From Spartinivicinus ruber (GTDB taxonomy: Bacteria > Pseudomonadota > Gammaproteobacteria > Pseudomonadales > Zooshikellaceae): a DNA stretch of 64,000 nt. Position numbers and translations under genes: made by a program. The stretch is taken from contig NZ_CP048878.1 of assembly GCF_011009015.1 (NCBI RefSeq), forward strand, positions 2,517,001-2,581,000, read 5' to 3'. A model generated the notes under the pieces. That model worked only from the letters and a program-made list of their open reading frames with translations. It did not search any database and was not told the origin of the DNA. Of the stretch, positions 21,508-31,176 are shown one piece after another; position 1 is the stretch's first letter, and each line of letters begins with the position of its first letter.

Positions 21508-22617
21508 ATGGGGCAGCAGCAATTATTAACCGGAAGTTATCACCCAAATGATTGTCAGTTTCTCCTTCAAGAAGCTGAAGGGATAGAGCTACTGACAGTT
21601 GCAGAAAAAGAGCAGCGTTTGCAGGCTGGTACTCATTATTCTCAAATGGTATCGATTGAACAGGCTCCAACAAGGGCCTATCTCGATATTTTTTATAAAT
21701 TAACAGCTAAATACAAAACCAGATTAGCTACAGAAATTTTCCAGCTAGCTAAATTACTTCAGCAAGCAATAGGCAGCTCAATTACTTTAGTGTCTTTAGC
21801 TCGTGCAGGTACACCGATTGGTATTTTGTTGAAGCGGGCTTTATCTGCGTTGGGAGATATTTCAGTTCAACATTATTCCATTTCTATTATTCGTGGCAAG
21901 GGAATTGATGAAGCAGCTTTGTCTTATTTGCAAAGCATCGGCGTGAAAGCTGAATCTATCGTATTTGTTGATGGTTGGACAGCAAAAGGAGCGATTACCC
22001 GTGAGCTAAAACAGGCCATAAAAACTTGGAATCGTAAAAACCCCGATTATAAACTTAGTGATAAGTTATGTGTGGTTTCGGATATTGGCTATACCGCTCA
22101 CTATGTGGCTACCCACGATGACTATGTTATTCCTTCCGGTATTTTAAATAGCACCGTATCAGGTTTAGTTTCGCGAACCATTCGTGACCCGAATGTAGTC
22201 GGTTTTCATCAGTGTGTCACCTATCATAACTTGCAGTCGCATGACTTAAGTAATTGGTTTATTGAAGAAGTTGCCAGTGAAATAACTCGGCTTGATCCGT
22301 CAACGGTGCAAATAGCTACAATGCTCAGTCAACAAATTCAGGCTCAACAACATCAGGTGATATTGAGCTATTTAACTCAAATAATGAAAGCTCAGGGTAT
22401 TAAAGATATCAATAAAGTGAAACCGGGTATTGCGGAAGCAACTCGGGTAATGCTTCGTCGAATTCCAGACTTATTAATATTAAATAATAAAAATCAAGAA
22501 GATGTTGAACACCTTCTTCTGTTAGCAGCGGAAAAGCAGGTAAGGGTGGTTGTTGACCCAGCCATGCCTTTTAATGCATTAGCCTTGATAAAAGATTTAA
22601 CAAGGAGTGAATCATGA
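21508..22617 (+). CDS. StiP-type protein (putative cysteine protease / PRTase-like with Pelota domain)
   Basis: 369 residues from ATG 21508, directly after the HAD stop. LLTGSYHPNDCQFLL near the start and SLARAGTPIGILLKRAL, VFVDGWTAKGAITREL and SDIGYTAHYVATHDDY are hallmark blocks of the StiP family. It combines a phosphoribosyltransferase-like core with a C-terminal Pelota-type RNA-binding domain. Database names call it a cysteine protease; I would not trust that activity without experiment. Overlaps the next gene by 4 bases. Confidence 0.8.
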   Translation: MGQQQLLTGSYHPNDCQFLLQEAEGIELLTVAEKEQRLQAGTHYSQMVSIEQAPTRAYLDIFYKLTAKYKTRLATEIFQLAKLLQQAIGSSITLVSLARAGTPIGILLKRALSALGDISVQHYSISIIRGKGIDEAALSYLQSIGVKAESIVFVDGWTAKGAITRELKQAIKTWNRKNPDYKLSDKLCVVSDIGYTAHYVATHDDYVIPSGILNSTVSGLVSRTIRDPNVVGFHQCVTYHNLQSHDLSNWFIEEVASEITRLDPSTVQIATMLSQQIQAQQHQVILSYLTQIMKAQGIKDINKVKPGIAEATRVMLRRIPDLLILNNKNQEDVEHLLLLAAEKQVRVVVDPAMPFNALALIKDLTRSES

Positions 22618-23489
22618 AAGGGGCTGAACAACTGTATTATCAATTAGGGGCAACGCTTTATATGCCCGCTATCAGATCTGATTTGGTTCAGCGATTGATG
22701 GCCACTCAGGCAGGTTCTGTCGTGCTTTGTACTGAAGATGCTATCTCTGAGCACCAAATTGAAGATGCATTAAAAAACATTAATAAGTTGTTGACGAGTT
22801 TTCCTCAGATTAATACAAGCGTGTTTATTCGCGCTCGCTCGCCAGGGGTATTAGCGAATTTACTGGCATTGGACACGATTGAGCACATTAAGGGGTTTGT
22901 TATTCCTAAAATCGATCACAGTAATGTGCATGAATATAAGGCAGCAATTGAAGATTCAGGTAAAGAGAAGTTTTACTTAATGCCAACCATTGAAACTGAA
23001 ATAGCCTTCGATAATCAGGAGCTAATTCGGCTGAGGAAGTTAATGGATACTTTCCCGGTTGGAATACCCTGTTTTCGCATTGGTGGTAATGACTTATTAA
23101 GCTTGCTGGGGATTAAACGACCTGATTATGTGACGATATATGAAACCCCTGTACGAATAGCGATTGATAATTGCATTACTGCCTTTAGGCCTTTTGGTTA
23201 TCAATTGTCAGCGCCTGTATTTGAGTTTATTGATGATGAAAACATACCCTTGTTAAAAAAAGAGCTGATGCTTGATCGTGCATACGGTTTTTTAAATAAA
23301 ACTGCTATTCATCCTACTCAGGTTAGTTTGATTCAGGATATTCTTTCTATCAGAAATGAGGAGTTGGATTTAGCCAAAGAAATTATTCGACATCAGGATA
23401 AAGCCGTTTTTAAAGCTGGGGGGCAAATGTGTGAGCCTTCTACTCATATCAATTGGGCAAAAAAGGTGCTTGCCATTGGTGGAAGGTAG
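22614..23489 (+). CDS. HpcH/HpaI aldolase / citrate lyase-like protein
   Basis: 291 residues of the citrate-lyase beta-subunit/aldolase TIM-barrel family. VFIRARSPG, VIPKIDHSN and LMPTIETEIAF resemble the substrate- and Mg-binding strands, and NKTAIHPTQVSLI is the conserved C-terminal element. Its start overlaps the StiP stop (ATGA), indicating coupled translation. It is expected to cleave or join a C-C bond in the ter-linked metabolite pathway; substrate unknown. Confidence 0.8.
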   Translation: MKGAEQLYYQLGATLYMPAIRSDLVQRLMATQAGSVVLCTEDAISEHQIEDALKNINKLLTSFPQINTSVFIRARSPGVLANLLALDTIEHIKGFVIPKIDHSNVHEYKAAIEDSGKEKFYLMPTIETEIAFDNQELIRLRKLMDTFPVGIPCFRIGGNDLLSLLGIKRPDYVTIYETPVRIAIDNCITAFRPFGYQLSAPVFEFIDDENIPLLKKELMLDRAYGFLNKTAIHPTQVSLIQDILSIRNEELDLAKEIIRHQDKAVFKAGGQMCEPSTHINWAKKVLAIGGR

Positions 23490-23495
23490 TGGCAA

Positions 23496-23774
23496 ATGAA
23501 TGATAACCAAATCAATAAGCTATCCTGGAATAAAGTGTGTGCGACACTGGTTCAACAGGCTAGACAGAAAAACGACCTGACTTTTCGGGATTTGGCTGAA
23601 TTGATTAAGCAAAAAACAAGTATAGATATAGAGCCAAATAATTTAGCTAATCGTGTTAACCGGGGAAACTTTTCTGCCTCTTTATTGCTTGCGGCTTTTT
23701 TTGCAATGGAAGAACCGTTGCCAAATAGTGGTGACTTAGAAAATATTATCGTTGAGGTATTTGAACAGCTATAA
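23496..23774 (+). CDS. Small DUF6471-like protein
   Basis: 92 residues. SWNKVCATLVQQARQKNDLT, FRDLAEL and NRVNRGNFSASLLLA resemble DUF6471 proteins, which look like short helix-turn-helix regulators. It begins 6 bases after the lyase gene, so it is likely the last gene of the metabolite run and may regulate it. The family match is from memory. Confidence 0.6.
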   Translation: MNDNQINKLSWNKVCATLVQQARQKNDLTFRDLAELIKQKTSIDIEPNNLANRVNRGNFSASLLLAAFFAMEEPLPNSGDLENIIVEVFEQL

Positions 23775-23825
23775 GCTTAATCTGAATATTTCAGTGTATA
23801 TTTGTTATAGCTTGTTTTAAGAGTT

Positions 23826-24152
23826 GTGCCGATATCACTATCGCTTGCTGTATTTATTACAGCATTAATGGTTTATTTTTTTAGCTATTGGATTATCCGT
23901 AAATTATGTATTGAAATATTAGCTGATAATGATCAGTTTGTTGTTGCTGTTGTTTTGGCGCCCTTCAATATCTCGCATATTGTGGTAAAAGTCTTCTTTG
24001 AATATCGAGTTAAATGTAGTTTTTACACTGGTTGGTCAGGCATTGGTTTTGCTCCCGGAATGAATATTTTAGATTTAAATCACAAGTCGTTACCTGTCAT
24101 GCTACGGAGTGCTTTTATTATAAATATATTAAATGTATTTATATTAATTTAA
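23826..24152 (+). CDS. Possible small membrane protein
   Basis: Open frame of 108 residues from a GTG with two or three hydrophobic stretches (ITALMVYFFSYWIIRK near the start). No convincing ribosome site and no family recognised. It could be chance; the next 290 bases up to 24442 hold nothing I can identify. Confidence 0.3.
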   Translation: MPISLSLAVFITALMVYFFSYWIIRKLCIEILADNDQFVVAVVLAPFNISHIVVKVFFEYRVKCSFYTGWSGIGFAPGMNILDLNHKSLPVMLRSAFIINILNVFILI

Positions 24153-24442
24153 ATGATAATAGAGGTTTAAATAAACCAGTGGGTAAAGATCATGTGTACA
24201 TATTGTTATAATAAAAGAATTTTTATAACAATATGTAGGTTATGGCCTCCCTAGCTTCCTTCCTCTTTTAGCAAGAAGCTTCTTTAGAGTATTTGTGCAT
24301 AAATATGTGGACAAAAAATAGTCTAACATGTAATATGGTTGAAGTTTTACATGTGATGTCTTAATGGAGCATATATAGCAATTATCCATGGCAAAGACAT
24401 AGCAGCAATTTCAGTCATGTTGTAAGCAGGAGGTAGAGGCTT

Positions 24443-24907
24443 ATGAGTATCTTGAACAAATTAATGTTAGCTATCCGTGGTAATACAGCGGTTTCGTGTG
24501 AAGACCATGTGGAAGTAGTGGTTGATAACCAGGTATTGCAGGATTTTGAGCAGGCGATTGCTGCAGCACATGTAATTATTAAAGACTCTAAAATAGCATT
24601 GGAAAGTCAGTTAAAAAAGCAACAGCTATGCATTACCCGATATGAGCAAATAAAAGCAAAAATCAATGGTATGGTTCAAGATGCTACTGATGCTTTAGGT
24701 AAAGGAAATGAAGCACTGGCAGTTAATGCGACGAAAGTGATTGCAGATTATGAGATTCAATTGGAGTTAGCTGAAAAGCAAAAAGACGAGATGGCCTTAA
24801 AAGCAAAATCGTTAAGGCAGGCTACTATTGCAGCAGAAATAAATCTTAAGAGATTGCAGCAACAAAGGGAAGTGTATCAAACGACAGGGGTTGTGCAAGA
24901 AGGGTAA
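24443..24907 (+). CDS. Short PspA/IM30-like protein
   Basis: 154 residues, almost entirely charged coiled-coil helix, with MSILNKLMLAIRGN at the start in place of the PspA amphipathic helix. PspA/Vipp1 proteins are about 220 residues and form membrane-protecting rods; this one lacks roughly the last third. AGGAGG precedes ATG 24443. No PspB, PspC or PspF is near, so it is not a classical psp operon. Its neighbour is the ter island, another envelope-stress set. Confidence 0.7.
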   Translation: MSILNKLMLAIRGNTAVSCEDHVEVVVDNQVLQDFEQAIAAAHVIIKDSKIALESQLKKQQLCITRYEQIKAKINGMVQDATDALGKGNEALAVNATKVIADYEIQLELAEKQKDEMALKAKSLRQATIAAEINLKRLQQQREVYQTTGVVQEG

Positions 24908-24908
24908 G

Positions 24909-25448
24909 TTAATCGTTAAATTTAATCGTCTTGATTAAGCTGTTCAACTCTTGACAGGAAGAGTGACCCTCTTCACAAGCGGTGTAAATTTCAAGGATAT
25001 AGGTGTTTTTTAAAGCAGCATAATTTTGTTCAAGGGTTTTTACTGCAGGGTCATAATTAATAGCAGTACTAATATTGTCAAATTGTACCCCACCTATAGA
25101 TTGGTTATCTGTTTTATGTGGGGTATCTGGGGAAGGCAGCTTATTTTTGATTAGGTAATCTTTTGCTGAAGTGGCCCCTTCAGCATCTTCTTTTGAGATA
25201 ATACTGATAGCGAAAACGCTATTGGTATTTTTTTTATTCGCTTCAAACATAACCTGTTCATCTAACTTCAATTGATAATTTATTTGGTTTCCTGATGTTT
25301 GTTGGTTTTGGATATTAGCGTCAAGAATTTCCCAGGATTTGTCCATAGTAATGGATAGTGATATTGTTTCGGCAGCAACAGTTGTTGAGATAGCGCTTAA
25401 TATGCCAAGTACAGTGCTCTTAGCTAATAACATGACATGCTTATTCAC
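24909..25448 (-). CDS. Exported protein of unknown function
   Basis: About 179 residues read from GTG 25448, which follows AAAGGT with 6-base spacing. A signal peptide ends at TTVAA before ETISLS. The mature part has a cysteine pair in TACEEGHSSCQEL near the C-terminus that could form a disulfide. Family not recognised. Its stop lies 1 base from the PspA-like stop on the other strand. Confidence 0.65.
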   Translation of the reverse strand: MNKHVMLLAKSTVLGILSAISTTVAAETISLSITMDKSWEILDANIQNQQTSGNQINYQLKLDEQVMFEANKKNTNSVFAISIISKEDAEGATSAKDYLIKNKLPSPDTPHKTDNQSIGGVQFDNISTAINYDPAVKTLEQNYAALKNTYILEIYTACEEGHSSCQELNSLIKTIKFND

Positions 25449-25720
25449 TATGTTACCTTTATGCATTTGATGGTAAGAGCTTATAAAAGTGTAGCTTAGC
25501 TAGTGATGCATGCGCAAAATCAGGTCGCAATTTCTCACTATTTTGGTTCTCTATCTCTGGGCTGTGTTGCTTTGCTTTTACCAGAAAAAGATCGATCTAT
25601 TAGGAGGTAGGTGCCATAGCAATTGTAAATAACAGGATCATGCTTAGGTTAGAGCAAGCTAAATTAATCATCGATATCCTGGTTTTTTCTATGGTCCTAC
25701 TGCTTTTATAAGGAATGATG

Positions 25721-26050
25721 ATGGGATACTTTTACTTAGCGATTGCTATTATTGCTGAAGTGGCTGCAACCAGTGCCTTAAAAGCTTCAGAGGAATTTAC
25801 AAAATTGGTGCCTAGCTTAGTTGTTATTGTTGGTTATGGCCTAGCTTTTTACTTGTTATCACTGGTGTTAAGAACTATACCGGTTGGGATTACTTATGCT
25901 CTATGGGCAGGGCTTGGGATTGTACTTGTTGCGCTGGTGGGGGCCGTTGTTTATAAGCAGACTCCTGATTTACCAGCTATCTTAGGTATGGGATTAATTG
26001 TTGCAGGTGTCATTGTGATTAATGTGTTTTCTAAAACAGTTAATCACTGA
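25721..26050 (+). CDS. Small multidrug resistance (SMR) transporter
   Basis: 109 residues and four membrane helices. The essential helix-1 glutamate is present as Glu13 in IIAEVAATSALK. GITYALWAGLGIVL and LPAILGMGLIVAGVIVIN match EmrE-type proteins, which exchange cationic drugs or polyamine/guanidine compounds for protons. ATG 25721 has AAGGA 6 bases upstream; two earlier ATG codons overlap that site. Single gene, so a homodimer is expected. Convergent with the aquaporin gene. Confidence 0.9.
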   Translation: MGYFYLAIAIIAEVAATSALKASEEFTKLVPSLVVIVGYGLAFYLLSLVLRTIPVGITYALWAGLGIVLVALVGAVVYKQTPDLPAILGMGLIVAGVIVINVFSKTVNH

Positions 26051-26212
26051 TTACAACCAGAAATACTGGCCTGAACAAAACCATATAGCATTAAGATGTT
26101 ATGCCATATGGCTGGAAAAGAAATCCAGCCGGCTAATAGTAAATAATTACTGCGAAAATAAAGTATTCAATTAAGAGTGTCTTAAAAAAATGACTATTTT
26201 TAGAAGTGTGCT

Positions 26213-26950
26213 TTAAGAGAGTGCTAAATACAGGCTGCTGGCAATGCATGCACCAGTTAATGGGCCAAGGACTGGTACCCAGGCGTAATCCCACTGACTG
26301 TTGCCTTTATTATTGATAGGTAGTACTGCATGCATAATTCGGGGAGCTAAATCTCGAGCTGGGTTAATGGCATAACCTGTAGTTCCTCCTAAGGACATAC
26401 CAATAACAATCACTAAAATCGCCACAGGCAATGCACCTAGGGAGCCTAAACCAATGGTAGCTGTATTGGTATCACTGAATTGCAGTGTAGGGTTTGAAAA
26501 ATATAAAATAACAAATACCAGGGCGAAAGTACCAACTAACTCAGAAAGAAAGTTACGTGGTAAATTGCGAATTGCTGGGCTAGTAGAAAAGACACTCAGT
26601 TTAGTGTTTTTATCATCTGTTGCATCAAAATGATCTTTATATACTAACCAAACGACCAGTGCACCTAATGATGCGCCTATCATTTGGGCTAAGCAATAGC
26701 CGGCCAGGTTTTTCCATGGAAACAGTCCGGCAAGCGCTAATCCTACTGAAACGGCCGGGTTTAAATGTGCTCCACTTATAGGGCCGGCCACGACTACGCC
26801 GGTAAACACAGCAAACCCCCAGGCAAAAGTGATAACAATCCAGCCACTATTGTGGCCAATGGTTCTATTTAGGCTAACATTTGCCACCACACCAGTGCCT
26901 AATAGAATTAAAAAAAATGTTCCTAACAGCTCTGCTATAAAAGGGGTCAT
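26213..26950 (-). CDS. Aquaglyceroporin of the MIP family (GlpF-like)
   Basis: 245 residues, six helices and the two pore loops SGAHLNPAVS and GYAINPARDLAPR. The aspartate after the second NPAR is the mark of glycerol facilitators rather than pure water channels. The start was placed at 26950 because GGAGGT lies 6 bases before that ATG; ATG 26956 and 26971 precede or abut the ribosome site. No glpK or glpD is adjacent, so the natural solute is open. Confidence 0.85.
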   Translation of the reverse strand: MTPFIAELLGTFFLILLGTGVVANVSLNRTIGHNSGWIVITFAWGFAVFTGVVVAGPISGAHLNPAVSVGLALAGLFPWKNLAGYCLAQMIGASLGALVVWLVYKDHFDATDDKNTKLSVFSTSPAIRNLPRNFLSELVGTFALVFVILYFSNPTLQFSDTNTATIGLGSLGALPVAILVIVIGMSLGGTTGYAINPARDLAPRIMHAVLPINNKGNSQWDYAWVPVLGPLTGACIASSLYLALS

Positions 26951-27122
26951 ATCCATACCTCCAAACCACATTTATTAAAAAATATATGGTAAATAAAAAA
27001 GTGATTATATATAGCAAGCTATTTTTGACTAAATAGTCGTTGTAAAATTGAAAGACAAGATGAGACTAATATTTGCAATAAAGCGGCTAGGAGGCATTTT
27101 GCCCCCTAATTAAATTGACAAG

Positions 27123-30100
27123 CTAGTGAATAATAACCCAATGATTGGTCATTTTGAATGACCAGGGCTGTCGCCAGCGGAGCTGACGTTGGCTTTCGAA
27201 CCAAAACAGGGTTTTCACCAGTTGATAGGTGGTTTGATTCACTTGCTGCTGGCTACTGTTGCTGCTTTGATATACAGCTGTTGCTAAGCTAATTTTATTA
27301 GCCAACTGTTGTTGTGCTTTAGCAGGGAAATACCACAGTGGGTTATGATTGGCCTGTTTAAGCCGGTAATTAGCTGTTTCAATTGTGGCTGCTAATCCTG
27401 CTTTGTAAACAACTGGACGAAAGTTGTCAACTTTAGTCAGCACTTGTTTTAGATTATTAACTACACGATCGACTTGTTGCTGGGTAGATTGATTGTTTGA
27501 CTGGGTTTCAAGTGCTTGGAGTAAATGGGTAGTGAGGGACCATTTTAGAGAGTAAGGATAAAAGCCCTCAATATCTTTAATAACTACTTCTTGATAAACA
27601 GACCAAGCCTGCTCAACTAATTGATTAAGTTCGGCTTTAACTGGTTGTTTAGGCTCAAATTGAAATTCGATAATAATAGGGTCGTGATCAGAGGCGCTAA
27701 AAAGGCTGTCAGATTTTGGTAATTGGCCTGAATATTTACGGCTATATTCAAACAGGCTGTTTTCCACAGAGTTAATATGCCAGCCAACAATATCAACCAT
27801 TTTATTTGCTAGTTTTGGAGAAGCCAAGGCATGATCTAAATTACCTAACTCACCTTCGTAGCTGTAACTAAATGTTTTGTTGCCTTGAGCGTGGGTGTTT
27901 AAATTGATAAAACCATACCCGGCTACAATGGTTTGAGGCGGTTGCCAAGATTTGCCTGCTAACACAGTGTGGGCTGCTGTTTTGATTGGGCGTGATATTT
28001 GACTTGCCTGATAATCTGTGAGGGTGAGTAGAGGGTCTTCCTGGCCGTAAGCATTTAGATCGCCAAGAATGAGGATATTATTGCTTAATGATTTTTTATA
28101 TTGTTTTAGGTACTCCCCTAAACGATAAGCAGCGGAAACCCTCAATTCATTACAACTGCCTTGTAAGTCATCGACATAATTGGGAGCAGTAGGCTTACCA
28201 GTAACTTGGCCTTTATTATTAAGAGGGATTTTGCCATCAACTGCATATTCCAAGTAATCTTCAAGACACATCGAGCCTTTGGATTTAAAGTGGTTAACAA
28301 CAATAGAGAGTACTTCTCCTGTTTGGGTTTTAAAGGTTTGAATTAAACCGTCACGTTGTCCTTTATTAAAGTTACGGGTTTTGTTTTCTGTAGTGGTGAC
28401 TGTGAACTGTTGATGAGGCATGGTGACGATATGGGCATTACCCACTAATGCTATCTTAGCAGGGCGATATAAAATCCCGACAGTAATTGCATCGTTACCA
28501 ATGTAAGCGGCAACAGCTGGTTTCACAAATTGGTAATGATCATCAGGGTTGCTGATCATTTGATTCAGTGCCGTTACTAAAGAATGGATAGCACTGCTTT
28601 CACTGAAACCGTTATTCTCAATTTCCATTAAGCCGACAATATCTGCATCCATGGCGACTAGGGCATTAACGATTTTGGTTTGTTGTAATTCGAAATCAGT
28701 TAAACGAGTGGCGCCACGATTTTGATTGTTGGCTGGGTTACTTGCTGCACCAGGTACGACATGGTTAAAGTAGTTTAGGACATTAAAGCTGGCTATACGC
28801 AAGTTACCGTGTTGTTTGAGTGGTGGCGTTGCCTGCCGAGGATAGTGGTGGTGGCTAAACGCATTGTCAGCAATTAACTGAGTTGGGATAACACTGTATT
28901 GGCCATAAGCATATTTAATGACACCGGTTAACTGATCAACAGTGTCGCCAATGCGAATATAAAACTGATTAGGCTCAAAGGGGGGATAAAAGCTAATCAC
29001 GCCATCTTGTTGTTTATGGTCGGTTTCAATAGTGATTTGATTTTGTTGGTTTGCTTTTGCCAGCTGCTTAGCTTCTTCACTAAGTGCAGGAAATAACTGT
29101 GTTGGCTTATATAAAGGGGTGCCTTGAGTAAGAGTCATATCATTACGCCGGCTTTTAAAGTTGAAACCATAATTTTTGGTGACAGTTAATGACGCATCAC
29201 CTTGCCAACGGACTTGCATACCTTCATATGGCTCTAATGCCTGTAAAGTTGTTTCGGCAGATAAGTCAACAATTTGAGTCGTATCTTGGTGTTGTCCCAT
29301 TGGTGAACAAACTTTGGCTTGCTTTAAGACCAGTTGAGTTTCGTTATAATGTTCCTTGACCAAGCCTTCTACACGTACTTTATCACCAACATTAACAGCA
29401 ACTATCGGGTTACCATATACAAAGATTCCTTCAGAGGTGTTGGGATTGTTATCTTCATCAGTGATTTCTTCTTGCATAAAGAAACCCTGATAACGATTGG
29501 GTGTTAATTTAGTAACAATACCTTCTACTAAAAAAGAGGTGTCACTTTGGCGCTTATCAGCAGGAATGAGTGGGCTACGGTCTCCAGCGCCTTGTAGTTG
29601 ACTAATTAATGTAACATCATTTGTTGTACAGCTAATGGTGTTTTGATTAGGTGAGCCTGTCAAGTCTACCTGGCCTAAGGTAGCTGCCATTACTTCGGGA
29701 TCATTGGCAGGTGAAAATTGCCACTGAGAAGTTTGGTATTGTTGACTGGCTTTTGCTGTTGTACGTTGAATGGTTTTATCTTTACCAAAGTTGGTGCGTT
29801 GTCCAGGTGTACCAATAATATCCAGTAGCTGTTGGTTGTTGAATAAAGCAATAGGGTCATCCCCATTAAAGTTGACCGCCTGGCTGTCTGTTATCAGTTG
29901 AGCTTTATTTTTAATGGCTTCAACTGCTTTTGAGTAGCTGATAACGAAAGTGGTTTTAGCTGCGAGATTACCACTAAGAGCTAAAGTGTTGGTTTTATTT
30001 GGGTCGCCATTGGTGTATTTGGTTAGTTTGTAATTGGCTAGGTTAATAGATTGTGAAGAGGGGTTATATAACTCAATTGCTTTATTGTAGCTTTTACCCT

Positions 30101-30191
30101 CACTGTATTCGCTGATTATAATTTCAGCACTCAGTGGCAGGCTCAGATAAGCGCCAAGACCTGCAATAAGTGATTTATGGAGTTTAGTCAT
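27123..30191 (-). CDS. Large secreted ExeM/NucH-type endonuclease with lamin-tail domain
   Basis: About 1022 residues. A signal peptide ends at LSA before EIIISEYSEG, which begins a lamin-tail domain (EYSEGKSYNKAIELYN). An OB-like section follows, then an endonuclease/exonuclease/phosphatase domain with LRIASFNVLNYF, LMEIENNGF, VNHFKSKGS, ILGDLNAYGQEDP and SASDHDPIIIEF, the full catalytic set. A helical C-terminal extension of about 200 residues is unlike known parts. This family degrades extracellular DNA in marine bacteria. Start 30191 has AAGAG upstream; the upstream ATG at 30236 would delay the signal peptide. Confidence 0.88.
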   Translation of the reverse strand: MTKLHKSLIAGLGAYLSLPLSAEIIISEYSEGKSYNKAIELYNPSSQSINLANYKLTKYTNGDPNKTNTLALSGNLAAKTTFVISYSKAVEAIKNKAQLITDSQAVNFNGDDPIALFNNQQLLDIIGTPGQRTNFGKDKTIQRTTAKASQQYQTSQWQFSPANDPEVMAATLGQVDLTGSPNQNTISCTTNDVTLISQLQGAGDRSPLIPADKRQSDTSFLVEGIVTKLTPNRYQGFFMQEEITDEDNNPNTSEGIFVYGNPIVAVNVGDKVRVEGLVKEHYNETQLVLKQAKVCSPMGQHQDTTQIVDLSAETTLQALEPYEGMQVRWQGDASLTVTKNYGFNFKSRRNDMTLTQGTPLYKPTQLFPALSEEAKQLAKANQQNQITIETDHKQQDGVISFYPPFEPNQFYIRIGDTVDQLTGVIKYAYGQYSVIPTQLIADNAFSHHHYPRQATPPLKQHGNLRIASFNVLNYFNHVVPGAASNPANNQNRGATRLTDFELQQTKIVNALVAMDADIVGLMEIENNGFSESSAIHSLVTALNQMISNPDDHYQFVKPAVAAYIGNDAITVGILYRPAKIALVGNAHIVTMPHQQFTVTTTENKTRNFNKGQRDGLIQTFKTQTGEVLSIVVNHFKSKGSMCLEDYLEYAVDGKIPLNNKGQVTGKPTAPNYVDDLQGSCNELRVSAAYRLGEYLKQYKKSLSNNILILGDLNAYGQEDPLLTLTDYQASQISRPIKTAAHTVLAGKSWQPPQTIVAGYGFINLNTHAQGNKTFSYSYEGELGNLDHALASPKLANKMVDIVGWHINSVENSLFEYSRKYSGQLPKSDSLFSASDHDPIIIEFQFEPKQPVKAELNQLVEQAWSVYQEVVIKDIEGFYPYSLKWSLTTHLLQALETQSNNQSTQQQVDRVVNNLKQVLTKVDNFRPVVYKAGLAATIETANYRLKQANHNPLWYFPAKAQQQLANKISLATAVYQSSNSSQQQVNQTTYQLVKTLFWFESQRQLRWRQPWSFKMTNHWVIIH

Positions 30192-31168
30192 AATATCTCT
30201 TCTTTTAAGTGGGTCATTAAGTAGACAAAGAAACATCGCAACTGCCAGGGTGAGCTAGCATTGCTTGGGTATTTTTTTAAATTTTTTATTTTTCTTTGCT
30301 ACTATCATTTTTATTAAATAGCACCGTTCAATAACTAACCGCAATTAAGAAACACGCTGACTCTAATAAAAGCGTACGATGATTGCTTACTGTTTTTTTT
30401 ACACAGCCATGCACACCAGTCTTACTTAACTGATAGGAGTAGCCTGCGTTAATTATGCATCGTATCTGTTTAATTAAGATTAACGAGATTCATTAGTATG
30501 ACTGAGTATTGAAAAAAATGGCTATATAATGAACGCATGAGTAGCATACCAATTAGCCGGGCAACCTTAGCATTGTCTTTTCTGTTCTGCCAACTTTTTT
30601 GTTGCTAATCTTTTAGTTTCTGTAAATAGAGGATTATTAATATAAGAAAGTTTAAATATATCTGGGTCTAATGTTTTAATGAAAAAACTTGTTTATTTGG
30701 TCAGGATTTTTTGTTTTTTAATAGATAAAACTTTTAATTAGTAAAACTAAAATGATAAATGTGTATTAACCCTTCGTTTTCGCTATAGCTAATAATCTCC
30801 AGCGAAGCAGATAAAGATTTATATTCTTCGTGAATAACTTTTAGGGTTTGTTGTTACTTTTCACCCTAATCATGTATAAAAACATAAACTCATAGGGCTT
30901 CATCGTTCAACGGCCCTGCCAGCACTTTTTACTTCAATTAATAAGGTTGATATCGCTAACTTCACAGTAGAAAGAAAGTTACCCCCCTAAAAGCCATTTG
31001 TTTTGACTATATAGTTGTCAGTTTTTTATATTTAATAGTAAACGACTTAAGACAGTTGTCTTTATAGACATAAGTCGAAGTACTTAGCTTTACGTATGTA
31101 TCCCTAGCTAGAGTTTGAAGGATGACTTTGGTTTAAAAAATAGTAAGAGAGGGCAGCGAGCCTGATTA
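30192..31168. other. Long non-coding stretch upstream of the first IS1595 copy
   Basis: Nearly 1 kb of A+T-rich sequence with dense stops in all frames. It should hold the nuclease promoter. I see no intact gene, RNA fold or repeat family. It may be decayed sequence, as the site has since taken an insertion sequence. Confidence 0.4.
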
Positions 31169-31176
31169 AAAAGTTA

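Noticed and set aside
27086-27110. Hairpin after the ExeM-type gene as terminator
   Set aside because: The stem has a mismatch and no T run on the relevant strand.
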